Part shown: in pieces, positions 44,968-53,648 of the stretch
Position numbering within the stretch: the first letter of the stretch is position 1
Layout of the letters: each line of letters starts with the position of its first letter
Origin: Streptomyces humicola
GTDB lineage: Bacteria; Actinomycetota; Actinomycetes; Streptomycetales; Streptomycetaceae
NCBI RefSeq assembly: GCF_024436035.1
Contig: NZ_JANFNG010000008.1
Coordinates: 170,417 to 234,416 of the forward strand
DNA length: 64,000 nt
Reading direction: 5' to 3'
Position numbers and translations under genes: made by a program
Notes under the pieces: model-generated
What the model was told of the DNA's origin: nothing
Databases searched by the model: none
The model's input: only the letters and a program-made list of their open reading frames with translations

Positions 44968-45933
44968 GTGTCCGCTGTCGCACCCGACGGGCGTAAGTTG
45001 CTGCGTCTGGAGGTCCGGAACAGCCAGACCCCCATCGAGCGCAAGCCCGAGTGGATCAAGACCCGGGCGAAGATGGGTCCGGAGTACCGCGAGCTGCAGA
45101 GCCTGGTCAAGCGCGAGGGTCTGCACACCGTGTGCCAGGAGGCCGGCTGTCCCAACATCTACGAATGCTGGGAGGACCGCGAGGCCACCTTCCTCATCGG
45201 CGGCGACCAGTGCACCCGGCGCTGCGACTTCTGCCAGATCGACACGGGCAAGCCGCAGCCTCTCGACCGCGACGAGCCGCGCCGCGTGGGCGAGTCCGTG
45301 GTCACCATGGACCTGAACTACGCCACCATCACCGGCGTCGCCCGCGACGACCTGGAGGACGGCGGGGCGTGGCTGTACGCGGAGACCGTGCGGCAGATCC
45401 ATGCGATGACGGCGGAGCGCGAGGCCGGCCGCACCAAGGTCGAGCTGCTGATCCCGGACTTCAACGCGGTGCCCGGGCAACTCGCCGAGGTCTTCTCCTC
45501 CCGCCCCGAGGTGCTGGCGCACAACGTCGAGACGGTGCCACGGATCTTCAAGCGGATCCGCCCTGCCTTCCGGTACGAGCGCTCGCTCGAGGTCATCACG
45601 CGGGCCCGTGCGGCGGGTCTGGTCACCAAGTCCAACCTGATCCTGGGGATGGGCGAGGAGCGCGAGGAGATCAGCCAGGCGCTGCAGGACCTCCACGACG
45701 CGGGTTGCGAGCTGATCACCATCACCCAGTACCTGCGGCCGAGCGTGCGGCACCACCCGGTCGAGCGGTGGGTGAAGCCGGACGAGTTCATCGAGCTGAA
45801 GGAAGAGGCCGAGGAGATCGGTTTCGCGGGTGTCATGTCGGGGCCGCTGGTGCGTTCGTCGTACCGCGCGGGACGGCTCTACCAACAGGCGATCGACCGG
45901 CGCGCGCAGGCCGTCGCCGCCCGGGCGGTGTAA
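44968..45933 (+). CDS. lipA: Lipoyl synthase
   Basis: LipA is a radical-SAM enzyme that inserts two sulfurs into octanoyl groups. The GTG start with GGAG six bases upstream gives 321 residues, matching the family; an ATG at 44935 is less likely. The auxiliary cluster cysteines are C56, C61 and C67 ([12 protein letters not shown]), and the radical-SAM cluster is C82, C86 and C89 (CTRRCDFC). The C-terminal serine that binds the auxiliary cluster is in [10 protein letters not shown]. It serves SucB and related enzymes. Confidence 0.97.
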   Translation: MSAVAPDGRKLLRLEVRNSQTPIERKPEWIKTRAKMGPEYRELQSLVKREGLHTVCQEAGCPNIYECWEDREATFLIGGDQCTRRCDFCQIDTGKPQPLDRDEPRRVGESVVTMDLNYATITGVARDDLEDGGAWLYAETVRQIHAMTAEREAGRTKVELLIPDFNAVPGQLAEVFSSRPEVLAHNVETVPRIFKRIRPAFRYERSLEVITRARAAGLVTKSNLILGMGEEREEISQALQDLHDAGCELITITQYLRPSVRHHPVERWVKPDEFIELKEEAEEIGFAGVMSGPLVRSSYRAGRLYQQAIDRRAQAVAARAV

Positions 45934-45996
45934 CGGCCGTCCGGCCGGAAAGTGCGGCTGGACAGCGTAAGAGCCGCAACAGGGTTTCATGCGCGT

Positions 45997-46025
45997 TTGA
46001 CCGGGCGGTCACCGACTGGTAACAC
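45997..46025 (+). promoter_or_regulatory. Candidate promoter upstream of the small protein at 46087
   Basis: TTGACC (45997-46002) and TAACAC (46020-46025) are 17 bases apart. An overlapping inverted repeat, GTCACC/GGTGAC, spans the -10 and the next bases. Its distance to the ATG (about 60 bases) fits a normal leader. Confidence 0.4.
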
Positions 46026-46086
46026 AATGTGGTGACTCTGGGTACGAGCACACTCACGCCGTTCCTAGCCCTTAGGGGGATCGCTG

Positions 46087-46368
46087 ATGCAGGCGCAGGC
46101 CGCGCGCGTATACCCGAGCTCCACCACAGGCAGCACCAGCACGCCGGGGCCAGTCACCGGCGCGTTGCGCGTGGTGGAGGCTTTCCTGCTGCGCGGCGGT
46201 CAGCAGACCGCTCGCCGCAATGCGTGGACCGCTGTGCTCGAGGACCGGCGGCGGGCCAAGGACCGCCGCGACGCCCAGCACGTGCTGGAGGCTCTCAGCA
46301 GCAAGCGCTCCGCGAACACCGGTCTCATCGACTTCGCCGACTTCACCGAACTGGGCGATCTGACGTAA
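46087..46368 (+). CDS. Small conserved actinobacterial protein
   Basis: The 93-residue protein has AGGGGGAT before the ATG. Its N-terminus is Ser/Thr/Gly-rich, followed by a basic helix VVEAFLLRGGQQTARRNAWTAVLEDRRRAK and a short acidic tail. Similar proteins stand beside lipA in streptomycetes. The Arg-rich helix could contact nucleic acid, but no function is known. Confidence 0.7.
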   Translation: MQAQAARVYPSSTTGSTSTPGPVTGALRVVEAFLLRGGQQTARRNAWTAVLEDRRRAKDRRDAQHVLEALSSKRSANTGLIDFADFTELGDLT

Positions 46369-46478
46369 AGGGCGCAACCGGCCGGTCCGCTGCCGTCCGG
46401 CGCGGTCGGGTGCGGTCCCCTCGCCGCCCGGTCCATCCGGGTGAGCCACAGCCTCCCAGGCCACGTATCCTGTGCGGC

Positions 46479-47186
46479 ATGGCGAGGAAGGAAAACTCCA
46501 ACGGCCCCGGGAGTGCCGAGAACCCCGGGCGGCTGAAGCAGATCGGCCTGACCTACAAGATGACCCGGCGGGCCGACCCGAAGGTCGGTCTCGTCGTCGC
46601 GGCGGTGGGCATCGTCACCTTCGGTGTGCTCCTCGCCATCGGCTTCGCGCTGGGTCATCCCGTATACGCAGGCATCCTCGGCTTCCTGCTGGCCTTCCTC
46701 GCGATGGCGATCGTCTTCGGCCGCCGGGCCGAGCGTGCCGCCTTCGGGCAGATGGAGGGGCAGCCGGGCGCCGCGGCCGCGGTGCTGGACAACGTGGGAC
46801 GCGGCTGGACGGTGACGCCCGCCGTGGCGATGAACCGCAACCAGGACGTGGTGCACCGGGCGGTCGGCCGCGCCGGCATCGTGCTGGTCGGCGAGGGCAA
46901 CCCGAACCGGGTCAAGGCACTGCTCGCGGCCGAGAAGAAGCGGATGGCTCGGGTCGTCTACGACACCCCGGTCACGGACATCATCGTGGGGACGGGCGAG
47001 GGCGAGGTGCCGCTGAAGAAGGTCCGCACCACGCTGCTGAAGCTCCCCCGCGTACTGCCGGGCCCGAAGGTGACCGAGGTCAACGACCGGCTGCGGGCGC
47101 TCGGCGACCTGATGAGCAACATGCCGATCCCCAAGGGCCCGATGCCGAAGGGTGTGCGGATGCCCAAGGGCGGCAAGCTGCGCTGA
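46479..47186 (+). CDS. DUF4191 membrane protein
   Basis: The 235-residue protein starts MARKENSNGPGSAENPGRL with two membrane helices (about 38-60 and 64-84). A basic cytoplasmic domain (about 100-215) includes RGWTVTPAVAMNRNQD and ends in a Pro/Lys/Gly-rich tail (PMPKGVRMPKGGKLR). The family is actinobacterial and has no assigned function. It is convergent with the RDD protein across a strong hairpin. Confidence 0.85.
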   Translation: MARKENSNGPGSAENPGRLKQIGLTYKMTRRADPKVGLVVAAVGIVTFGVLLAIGFALGHPVYAGILGFLLAFLAMAIVFGRRAERAAFGQMEGQPGAAAAVLDNVGRGWTVTPAVAMNRNQDVVHRAVGRAGIVLVGEGNPNRVKALLAAEKKRMARVVYDTPVTDIIVGTGEGEVPLKKVRTTLLKLPRVLPGPKVTEVNDRLRALGDLMSNMPIPKGPMPKGVRMPKGGKLR

Positions 47187-47199
47187 CGCGAAGAAGGAA

Positions 47200-47247
47200 G
47201 AAGGAGAAGGGGCCCGGGGCGCGTTCGCCCCGGGCCCCTTCTCCTTC
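47200..47247. terminator. Bidirectional terminator: perfect 22-bp hairpin
   Basis: The arms 47200-47221 and 47226-47247 are exact complements over 22 bp with a four-base loop (CGTT). It lies 13 bases after the DUF4191 stop and 13 bases before the RDD stop, so it should serve both convergent genes. Confidence 0.82.
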
Positions 47248-47260
47248 GGTTCTCATTCGG

Positions 47261-47728
47261 TCACATCCTGACCTGGACGGCGCCGGCTGCCTTGTCGTGC
47301 ATCCCACGCGTGTCCCGGTCCCAGATCGCGGCGGGGATCACCAGGAGCAGCAGCACGGTACGCAGCACCACCGCGCCGATCCCGAGCCTGCCGCCGTCGA
47401 CGCGGATCACCCGCAGGCGCATCAACCGCTTGCCCGGAGTGCTGCCGACGGTGGCGAGGGTCAGCAGGCTGACCACCCCGAAGAGTGCGAAGGTCCAGTT
47501 GTCCGCGGAGGTGGCGCGCCCGTGGGAGAGCAGCCCGTAAGCGATCAGAAGGCACAGCCCCCAGTCGACGAACAGCGCCGCGATCCGCCGCCCGACCGGG
47601 GCGATCGAGCCCGGCCCCTGCTGCGGCAGCCCGAGTCGTTCACCGCGGTGACCGAAGTCGGCGCCCATCTGCTCGGCGGCCGCCCGCGGCCCGGACAGCC
47701 ACGATCCCAAAGCTTCCCTCTTGTCCAC
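47261..47728 (-). CDS. RDD-family membrane protein
   Basis: The 155-residue protein has the RDD signature: Arg in GRRIAALFVDW (about 44-54), Asp in FVDWGLCLLIAYGLL and a C-terminal GMHDKAAGAV, with three membrane helices (about 50-65, 75-95 and 120-138). RDD proteins are thought to take part in transport. GTG start; a longer ATG frame is unlikely. It is divergent from glnA, with 233 bases between. Confidence 0.87.
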   Translation of the reverse strand: MDKREALGSWLSGPRAAAEQMGADFGHRGERLGLPQQGPGSIAPVGRRIAALFVDWGLCLLIAYGLLSHGRATSADNWTFALFGVVSLLTLATVGSTPGKRLMRLRVIRVDGGRLGIGAVVLRTVLLLLVIPAAIWDRDTRGMHDKAAGAVQVRM

Positions 47729-47826
47729 CCCCCTACGGTAGCCGCAGTGCATACGGTCGCCGCGGTGCGGGGGCGGGCAGGGCCCTGCTCGCTCACGTCA
47801 GGCGCGGTCCACGGCGCGCGTCGCGG

Positions 47827-47864
47827 TTAACGTCGGCGAAACAAATGGGTCATGCTTGGGAAAT
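47827..47864 (+). promoter_or_regulatory. GlnR operator upstream of glnA
   Basis: The sequence TTAAC-n6-GAAAC-n6-GTCAT-n6-GAAAT fits the actinobacterial GlnR box gTnAc-n6-GaAAc repeated twice, with all three six-base spacings exact. GlnR activates glnA under nitrogen limitation in Streptomyces. The site ends 97 bases before the glnA ATG, where an activator site is expected. Confidence 0.75.
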
Positions 47865-47961
47865 CCCCGATCTCTAAGGTCGGGAACAGCGTGCGCCACC
47901 GCACTGGCCGCACGGACGAGCAAACCCGTGCCGAGCCAGGCCCGGGCCGAGGAGGAGTTGG

Positions 47962-49371
47962 ATGTTCCAGAACGCCGACGAGGCCAAGAAGTTCATTTCG
48001 GACGAGGACGTCAAGTTCATCGACGTCCGGTTCTGCGACCTGCCCGGCATCATGCAGCACTTCACGGTGCCGGTCGAGACGTTCGACCCGACCGAGGAGC
48101 TTGCCTTCGACGGCTCGTCGATCCGGGGCTTCCAGGCCATCCACGAGTCCGACATGGCGCTTCGTGCAGACCTCTCGACGGCTCGCGTCGACCCGTTCCG
48201 CAAGGACAAGACGCTCAACATCAACTTCTTCATCCACGACCCGATCACCGGCGAGCAGTACAGCCGTGACCCGCGGAACGTGGCCAAGAAGGCCGAGACG
48301 TACCTGGCGTCCACCGGTATCGCCGACACGGCGTTCTTCGGTCCCGAAGCCGAGTTCTACGTCTTCGACAGCGTGCGCTTCGAGACGAAGGAGAACGAGG
48401 CCTTCTACCACATCGACTCCGAGGCCGGCGCCTGGAACACCGGCGCGATCGAGGACAACCGTGGTTACAAGGTCCGTTACAAGGGCGGCTACTTCCCGGC
48501 CCCGCCGGTCGACCACTTCGCCGACCTGCGCGCCGAGATCTCGCTGGAGCTGATCAAGGCCGGCCTTCAGGTCGAGCGCCAGCACCACGAGGTGGGCACC
48601 GCCGGCCAGGCCGAGATCAACTACAAGTTCAACACGCTGCTGGCCGCCGCCGACGACCTGATGCTCTTCAAGTACATCGTGAAGAACGTCGCCTGGCGCA
48701 ATGGCAAGACCGCCACCTTCATGCCGAAGCCGATCTTCGGCGACAACGGCTCGGGCATGCACTGCCACCAGTCGCTGTGGCTGGGCGGCGAGCCGCTCTT
48801 CTACGACGAGCAGGGCTACGCGGGCCTGTCCGACACCGCCCGCTACTACATCGGCGGCATCCTCAAGCACGCCCCGTCGCTGCTGGCCTTCACCAACCCG
48901 ACGGTTAACTCCTACCACCGCCTGGTCCCCGGCTTCGAGGCCCCGGTCAACCTGGTCTACTCGCAGCGCAACCGCTCGGCGGCCATCCGCATCCCGATCA
49001 CGGGTGCCAACCCGAAGGCCAAGCGCATCGAGTTCCGCGCTCCGGACTCCTCCGGCAACCCGTACCTCGCCTTCTCGGCGCTGCTGCTGGCCGGCCTCGA
49101 CGGCATCAAGAACAAGATCGAGCCGGCCGAGCCGGTGGACAAGGACCTCTACGAGCTGGCTCCGGAGGAGCACGCGAACGTCCCGCAGGTCCCGACCAAC
49201 CTCCCGGCCGTCCTCGAAGCCCTCGAAGAGGACCACGAGTACCTGCTCCAGGGCGGTGTCTTCACCCAGGACCTGATCGAGACCTGGATCGAGTACAAGC
49301 GCGAGAAGGAAATCGCGCCAATGCAGCTGCGTCCGCACCCGCACGAGTTCGAGCTGTACTTCGACGTGTGA
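47962..49371 (+). CDS. glnA: Glutamine synthetase type I (beta)
   Basis: GlnA makes glutamine from glutamate, ammonia and ATP. The 469-residue protein has DGSSIRGFQ (50-58), the metal site [21 protein letters not shown] (262-271) and the adenylylation tyrosine at exactly residue 397 ([10 protein letters not shown]). This places it in the adenylylatable GSI-beta group. Control would be double: transcription by GlnR from the upstream box and activity by GlnE, encoded at 58.7-61.7 kb. A strong hairpin follows. Confidence 0.98.
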   Translation: MFQNADEAKKFISDEDVKFIDVRFCDLPGIMQHFTVPVETFDPTEELAFDGSSIRGFQAIHESDMALRADLSTARVDPFRKDKTLNINFFIHDPITGEQYSRDPRNVAKKAETYLASTGIADTAFFGPEAEFYVFDSVRFETKENEAFYHIDSEAGAWNTGAIEDNRGYKVRYKGGYFPAPPVDHFADLRAEISLELIKAGLQVERQHHEVGTAGQAEINYKFNTLLAAADDLMLFKYIVKNVAWRNGKTATFMPKPIFGDNGSGMHCHQSLWLGGEPLFYDEQGYAGLSDTARYYIGGILKHAPSLLAFTNPTVNSYHRLVPGFEAPVNLVYSQRNRSAAIRIPITGANPKAKRIEFRAPDSSGNPYLAFSALLLAGLDGIKNKIEPAEPVDKDLYELAPEEHANVPQVPTNLPAVLEALEEDHEYLLQGGVFTQDLIETWIEYKREKEIAPMQLRPHPHEFELYFDV

Positions 49372-49393
49372 CAGGCAAGGACCGCGATCCGAC

Positions 49394-49438
49394 GGCCGGG
49401 GCCGTCATCCTGCGACGCGCAGGGTGGCGGCCCCGGCC
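49394..49438 (+). terminator. glnA terminator hairpin
   Basis: The 21-base arms at 49394-49414 and 49418-49438 pair with two mismatches around a three-base loop, 22 bases after the glnA stop. There is no U-tract. Confidence 0.65.
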
Positions 49439-49561
49439 ATTCGTGATTCGCGTCGTCACTCGCGGCGCCGCTCACCCCCTCTTGATCCGGCGGCCACGCG
49501 ACGCGCCGACGCGTAATCTCCTCCTAGCCGGGGTGTCCCGGATCGCGCAAGGAGTGGCCCC

Positions 49562-50824
49562 CTGAACACGTCTGCCGCGGAGGCTCTGGCCGCCGCCCTG
49601 CTCGTCGTCGTGCTGGCCTGCGCGGTCGTACGGCCGTGGGGCCGGCCGGAAGCGGTGGTCGCGGTGCCCGCCGCAGGGCTGCTCGTCGGCACGGGAGCGA
49701 TCACGCTGGATCACGCCCGTGCGGAGGCGGTGCGCCTGGGACCAGTGGCGGGCTTCCTGGCGGCAGTCCTGGTGCTCGCTCAACTCTGCGACGACGAAGG
49801 GCTGTTCAGGGCGTGCGGGGCGTGGATGGCCCGCGCCGCCACGGGACGGCCGTATGCGCTGCTGGGCTGGGTGTTCGCCACCGCCTCGGTGATCACGGCG
49901 GTGCTCAGCCTGGACGCGACGGTGGTACTTCTCACCCCGGTGGTCTTCGCCACGGCCGCCCGGCTGGGTGCCCGTCCCAAACCGCACGTCTACGCCTGCA
50001 CGCATCTGTCGAACACAGCGTCGCTGCTGCTGCCGGTCTCCAATCTGACCAACCTGCTGGCGTTCGCCGCGAGCGGGCTGAGCTTCACCCGTTTCGCTTC
50101 GCTGATGGCGCTGCCGTGGGCGGTCACCATCGGCGTGGAGTACGTCGTCCTGCGGCGGTTCTTCCGCACCGACCTCGGTGCAGGCGCCGCCGGCGCCGGC
50201 GCCGCGGGCACGCAGGCGCCCCAGGTGCCGGTGTTCACGCTGGTCACCCTCGTCTGCACGCTGGGCGGTTTTGTGATCACCTCGGCGCTCGGGGTGAGTC
50301 CGGCGTGGGCGGCCGCGGCCGGAGCGCTGGTGCTCGCCTGCCGCGCGCTGGCTCAGCGCAGGACCACCGCGTTCGCCATCGCCCGCGCGGCCGCCGTGCC
50401 GTTTCTCGCCTTCGTCCTGGCGCTGGGGATCGTGGTGCGGGCGGTGATCGACAACGGGCTCGGTCCCGCTCTTGCGCACCTGGTACCGGGCGGCACCGGA
50501 CTGCCCGCCCTGCTGGGCGTCGCGGCACTGGCTGCGGTGCTGGCGAACGTGATCAACAACCTGCCCGCCGTGCTGGTGCTGCTGCCGCTCACCACGCCCT
50601 CTGGCGCCGGTGCCGTGCTCGCGGTGCTGCTCGGCGTGAACATCGGCCCCAATCTCACGTATGCCGGGTCGTTGGCCACCCTGCTGTGGCGGCGCATCGT
50701 GCGCGAGCACGACACCGACGTGGACCTGGGCGAGTTCACCCGTCTGGGACTTCTCACGGTGCCTGCTGCGCTCGTCCTCGCGGTGATGGCACTGTGGGCT
50801 GCGCTGCACGTCATCGGAGGCTGA
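49562..50824 (+). CDS. SLC13/ArsB-NhaD-type permease, probable CTG start
   Basis: This is a membrane protein of about 420 residues with eleven or so helices, of the ion transporter superfamily. Motifs include LDATVVLLTPVVFATAARLG and NVINNLPAVLVLLPLTTP, typical of ArsB/NhaD carriers. The substrate is uncertain (arsenite, citrate or Na+/H+). A perfect AAGGAG lies seven bases before CTG 49562. Starting at the next candidate, GTG 49610, would lose the beginning of the first membrane helix. The encoded start M-N-T-S fits family length. Confidence 0.78.
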   Translation: MNTSAAEALAAALLVVVLACAVVRPWGRPEAVVAVPAAGLLVGTGAITLDHARAEAVRLGPVAGFLAAVLVLAQLCDDEGLFRACGAWMARAATGRPYALLGWVFATASVITAVLSLDATVVLLTPVVFATAARLGARPKPHVYACTHLSNTASLLLPVSNLTNLLAFAASGLSFTRFASLMALPWAVTIGVEYVVLRRFFRTDLGAGAAGAGAAGTQAPQVPVFTLVTLVCTLGGFVITSALGVSPAWAAAAGALVLACRALAQRRTTAFAIARAAAVPFLAFVLALGIVVRAVIDNGLGPALAHLVPGGTGLPALLGVAALAAVLANVINNLPAVLVLLPLTTPSGAGAVLAVLLGVNIGPNLTYAGSLATLLWRRIVREHDTDVDLGEFTRLGLLTVPAALVLAVMALWAALHVIGG

Positions 50825-50870
50825 ACCAGGCTGAACCGAGGCTGCTCAGTGTCGACCGGAGGCTCGAGCC

Positions 50871-51389
50871 GTGACCGTCATCGTCTGGATCGTCGAAGGC
50901 ACATGGCCGGCGTGTGTGGATGCGGCCCGCGCCCATACGCCGGAGGGCGCCGACGTCGTGCTGCTCCACGTCACCGCGCACGACATCCCCGGAGCGGCGC
51001 ACGGTGCGTACGCGGGGATGCTCGGCCGCGGCCACCCGGAGCGCGATCCCGGCACCCGGCTGGAGGACATGGCCGCCAGATCCGCCCGGGAACTGCTGCG
51101 GGCCGCGGCCGACCGGCTGGGGCGGGATTGCACTCGCATCGAGCGCATCGGGCGCATCGAGCGGGAGGTGGTCGCCGCCGCTGAGGGGGCCGATCTGCTC
51201 GTCGTGGCCCGCGACGGCGACCGTACGCACCTGGGTCCCAAGAGCCTCGGCCCGGCCAGCCGCTTCGTCGTCGACCACGCGCCGTGCCCGGTCCTGCTCG
51301 TCTGGCCCGAACCGGCGCCCGGGATTGCGACGATCCCGCCCCCGCCGCCGCATCCCCCGCACCCGCCGCATCCCCCGCACCATCGCTAG
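50871..51389 (+). CDS. Universal stress protein-like, Pro/His-rich tail
   Basis: The 172-residue protein has a UspA-type fold (about 1-150): MTVIVWIVEG at the start, ADVVLLHVTAHD and a terminal VVDHAPCPVLLVW. The ATP-binding loop Gly-x2-Gly-x9-Gly is only partly kept (DGDRTHLGPKSLGPASR). The last about 20 residues are PPPPPHPPHPPHPPHHR, a Pro/His stretch that could bind metal. It follows the permease by 46 bases and may be co-transcribed. Confidence 0.78.
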   Translation: MTVIVWIVEGTWPACVDAARAHTPEGADVVLLHVTAHDIPGAAHGAYAGMLGRGHPERDPGTRLEDMAARSARELLRAAADRLGRDCTRIERIGRIEREVVAAAEGADLLVVARDGDRTHLGPKSLGPASRFVVDHAPCPVLLVWPEPAPGIATIPPPPPHPPHPPHPPHHR

Positions 51390-51505
51390 ACGCGAAAAGG
51401 CCGTCGCCCGCGCCCCCCTCGCGGACGACGGTCGGTCAGCGTCCGGAACGGCCGACGGGCCGTCCGGATCAGTCGGTTGTCTCAGGTGGATTCCTCCGGA
51501 TGGAC

Positions 51506-51949
51506 TCAGACGGGCCTGGCCTTACTACTCCTCATCCCCATGGCCGCACCCGCCAGACCCAGCACGCAGATCACGGCGCCGGTGGCAATCTGGGTCGCCA
51601 TGATCCCGGTGTCGGGCGAACGGGTGACCACCCACGGAGAGATGATCAACCAGACGCCGATCGCGCTCACGGCCCAGCTCAGGCCCAGCAGCCTCTCTGC
51701 CGCGATCGCGAGGCCGACGCCGAATGCCGCGACGGCGAGACCGGTGATCACGTTGTTGATCGCGAGGGGCGTCCGGAGGGTCGAGAAGTGGACCGTCCAC
51801 GGCGAGACGGCGGCGTACAGACCGGCGAGGAGCAGCAGTCCGTCGACGGCCACTGCACGCCCGCCGAGCATGCGGGCGTAGCGCTCCCGCATCTCGTGCA
51901 CGTCAGGGTGAGCGGTTATGTCACCTGGGCGGTGTGAGAGGTCGGCCAT
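51506..51949 (-). CDS. SPW-repeat membrane protein
   Basis: The 147-residue protein contains two SPW repeats, SPWTVHF and SPWVVTR, each within a helix-turn-helix membrane pair, so about four membrane helices. The ATG at 51949 has AAGGAG nine bases upstream. SPW-motif proteins are found in many bacteria without a known function. It is convergent with the stress-protein gene, with imperfect hairpins in the 116-base gap. Confidence 0.83.
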   Translation of the reverse strand: MADLSHRPGDITAHPDVHEMRERYARMLGGRAVAVDGLLLLAGLYAAVSPWTVHFSTLRTPLAINNVITGLAVAAFGVGLAIAAERLLGLSWAVSAIGVWLIISPWVVTRSPDTGIMATQIATGAVICVLGLAGAAMGMRSSKARPV

Positions 51950-52234
51950 GCGACTCATCTCCTTCGCGTGACGCAAGCCTGACCGCGCTGTTACGGCGTA
52001 TGCCGCATCACCATTGTGCGCTTCCTACCCCTATACCGGTAGATGTTTTCTTTCACCTTAATGTCCTGGATTACCAGGGATACTCTCCGGTAACAGCTGG
52101 GGGCGGTGCGGAGCCGGTTCGTCCGATTGGTGCGCCGATCGCGAAAGCGCGGTACAGGACGGCGCTGCGCGGCCACGAGGACAGCGGCGCGTCGTAGCGT
52201 CGTAACGCAGGCACGTTCCCACAGGGGGCATCCG

Positions 52235-52555
52235 ATGGTCGTCGAGTACATCCGCTACCGCATCACCGAGCCCGAGCGCCGCGTCGCCTTCGAGAAGGCG
52301 TACGCGGCCGCGGCCGAGCAGTTGGATCTCGCACCGCAGTGCCGCGGATACGAACTGTCACACGCCATCGACGAGCCCGAACGGTACGTCCTGCGCATCG
52401 AGTGGGCCTCCGTCGAGGAGCACGAGCAGGGCTTCAGAGGAGGCCCGTACTTCCGCGCCTTCCTCGCCGAAATCCGCCCGTACATCGGCGACATCGACGA
52501 GATGCAGCACTACGCGCGCACCGCCGTCGTCTCGGGCGGCCGGCGCGAGGCGTGA
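52235..52555 (+). CDS. Antibiotic biosynthesis monooxygenase (ABM)-fold protein
   Basis: The 106-residue protein has the ferredoxin-like ABM fold pattern: VEYIRYRITEPERRVAFEKA at the start, then PQCRGYELSHAID and RYVLRIEWASVEEHEQGF. Such small dimeric proteins act as cofactor-free monooxygenases, heme-degrading enzymes or stress sensors. The target is unknown. The 285-base gap upstream contains an AT-rich patch at 52020-52105, which is likely promoter DNA. Confidence 0.8.
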   Translation: MVVEYIRYRITEPERRVAFEKAYAAAAEQLDLAPQCRGYELSHAIDEPERYVLRIEWASVEEHEQGFRGGPYFRAFLAEIRPYIGDIDEMQHYARTAVVSGGRREA

Positions 52556-52578
52556 CGCGTCACGCGCGACGCGCCGGA

Positions 52579-53237
52579 CTACGCCCGAAGCTGCGGCAGT
52601 TGCCGCAACTGCCGCAAGGCACCCGGCCGCAGCCCGCTGACGCCCACCGCGCGGGCGAGCAGGACGAACAGCACGGCCATCACCGCGCCGCCCGCGAGCA
52701 GTTCGAGCGCGGATCCGTCCGCCGCCCGGGCCACGGCCCAGCCAGCCACCGCGGCCGGAAGTGCGGCGCCGACGACCCTGCCGTACGTACGGCACAGCCG
52801 TCTGCCGTCAAGGCGTCCTTCCAGCCTGCGCCGCAGCAGCACCGCCGTGACCAGCAGCCCGGCGCCGTACGACAAGGTGTACGCGCCCGCCATCCCGGTC
52901 ACCGCCCACCGCACCGGCAGCAGCAGGTGGCACGCGGTGGGAGGACGATGTCGGTGCGGAGATCCACACCGCCCATCCAGAACGGCGTGCGCGTGTTCTC
53001 GAACGCGTAGAAGCCGCGCAGCAGCAAGTACTGCGCCGAGAAAGGGATCAGCCCGAGCCCGAGCGCCTGCAGCATCCGCCCGCCCGGCAGCGTCGAATCC
53101 GCCGTCGCCGCGCCGTGCGCGAAGAGCAGCCCCGTGCCGAGGGCCGCGCCCTGCAGGGTGAGGCGTATCAGACCGGTGACACGCGAGACGAGCGTACCCA
53201 GGGCCATCGTGGCGGAAGAACGTGCTGCTGATCCCAT
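52579..53237 (-). pseudogene. murJ: Remnant of a MurJ (MviN) lipid II flippase
   Basis: Two adjoining frames look like MurJ but do not make a complete protein. The first, from ATG 53237, has the MurJ N-terminus SATMALGTLVSRVTGLIR and then jumps to a middle-to-late part (LGLIPFSAQYLLLRGFYAFE). Residues that should lie between are missing, an internal deletion of roughly 300 codons by comparison with family length. After about 52940 the homology moves to another frame (CHLLLPVRWAVTGMAGAYTL), a one-base shift, to a stop at 52579. It cannot make a functional flippase. Confidence 0.78.
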
Positions 53238-53338
53238 CCCCGGAGGATATGGCCGGCGCAGCAGCCACGCGACGCCGTCACGAGTAGCCTCTACGTCCAG
53301 GACGTCACGGACATCAACAAGGCGATGAAGGACCATTC

Positions 53339-53560
53339 ATGAGCACGTTCGCCTCGAACGCCGAGAGTCTGCAGGCCGAGTGGATTGCCTCTTCCGTCAG
53401 CAACAGTGGCCACAACTGCGTGCAGATCGCCGCCCTCGCGACAGGCGACATCGGGGTGCGCGACTCGAAGGATCCGTCCGGGCCGGCGCTGCTGCTGCGG
53501 CCCGAGGCGTGGTCGGTGTTCATCGCGGACGTACGGGCGGGGGAATTCGACCTGCTCTGA
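53339..53560 (+). CDS. DUF397 domain protein (orphan)
   Basis: The 73-residue protein has the DUF397 core: WIASSVSNSGHNCVQIA, GVRDSKDPSGPALLL and a final WSVFIADVRAGEFDLL. Members usually sit next to an XRE-type DNA-binding partner; none lies beside this one. Its immediate upstream neighbour is the decayed murJ. It may act with a regulator elsewhere or be a leftover of a lost pair. Confidence 0.84.
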   Translation: MSTFASNAESLQAEWIASSVSNSGHNCVQIAALATGDIGVRDSKDPSGPALLLRPEAWSVFIADVRAGEFDLL

Positions 53561-53648
53561 ACGACCCATCTGATGTTCCCGTCGGGGTGTGCACGCGGCG
53601 AGTATCCCCGATCGGTGACCATCCCATGAACGGCTCGTTTGACGGTAC

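Noticed and set aside
51990..52110. AT-rich patch resembling an attachment site or transferred DNA
   Set aside because: No direct repeat, integrase or tRNA nearby; more simply a promoter region.
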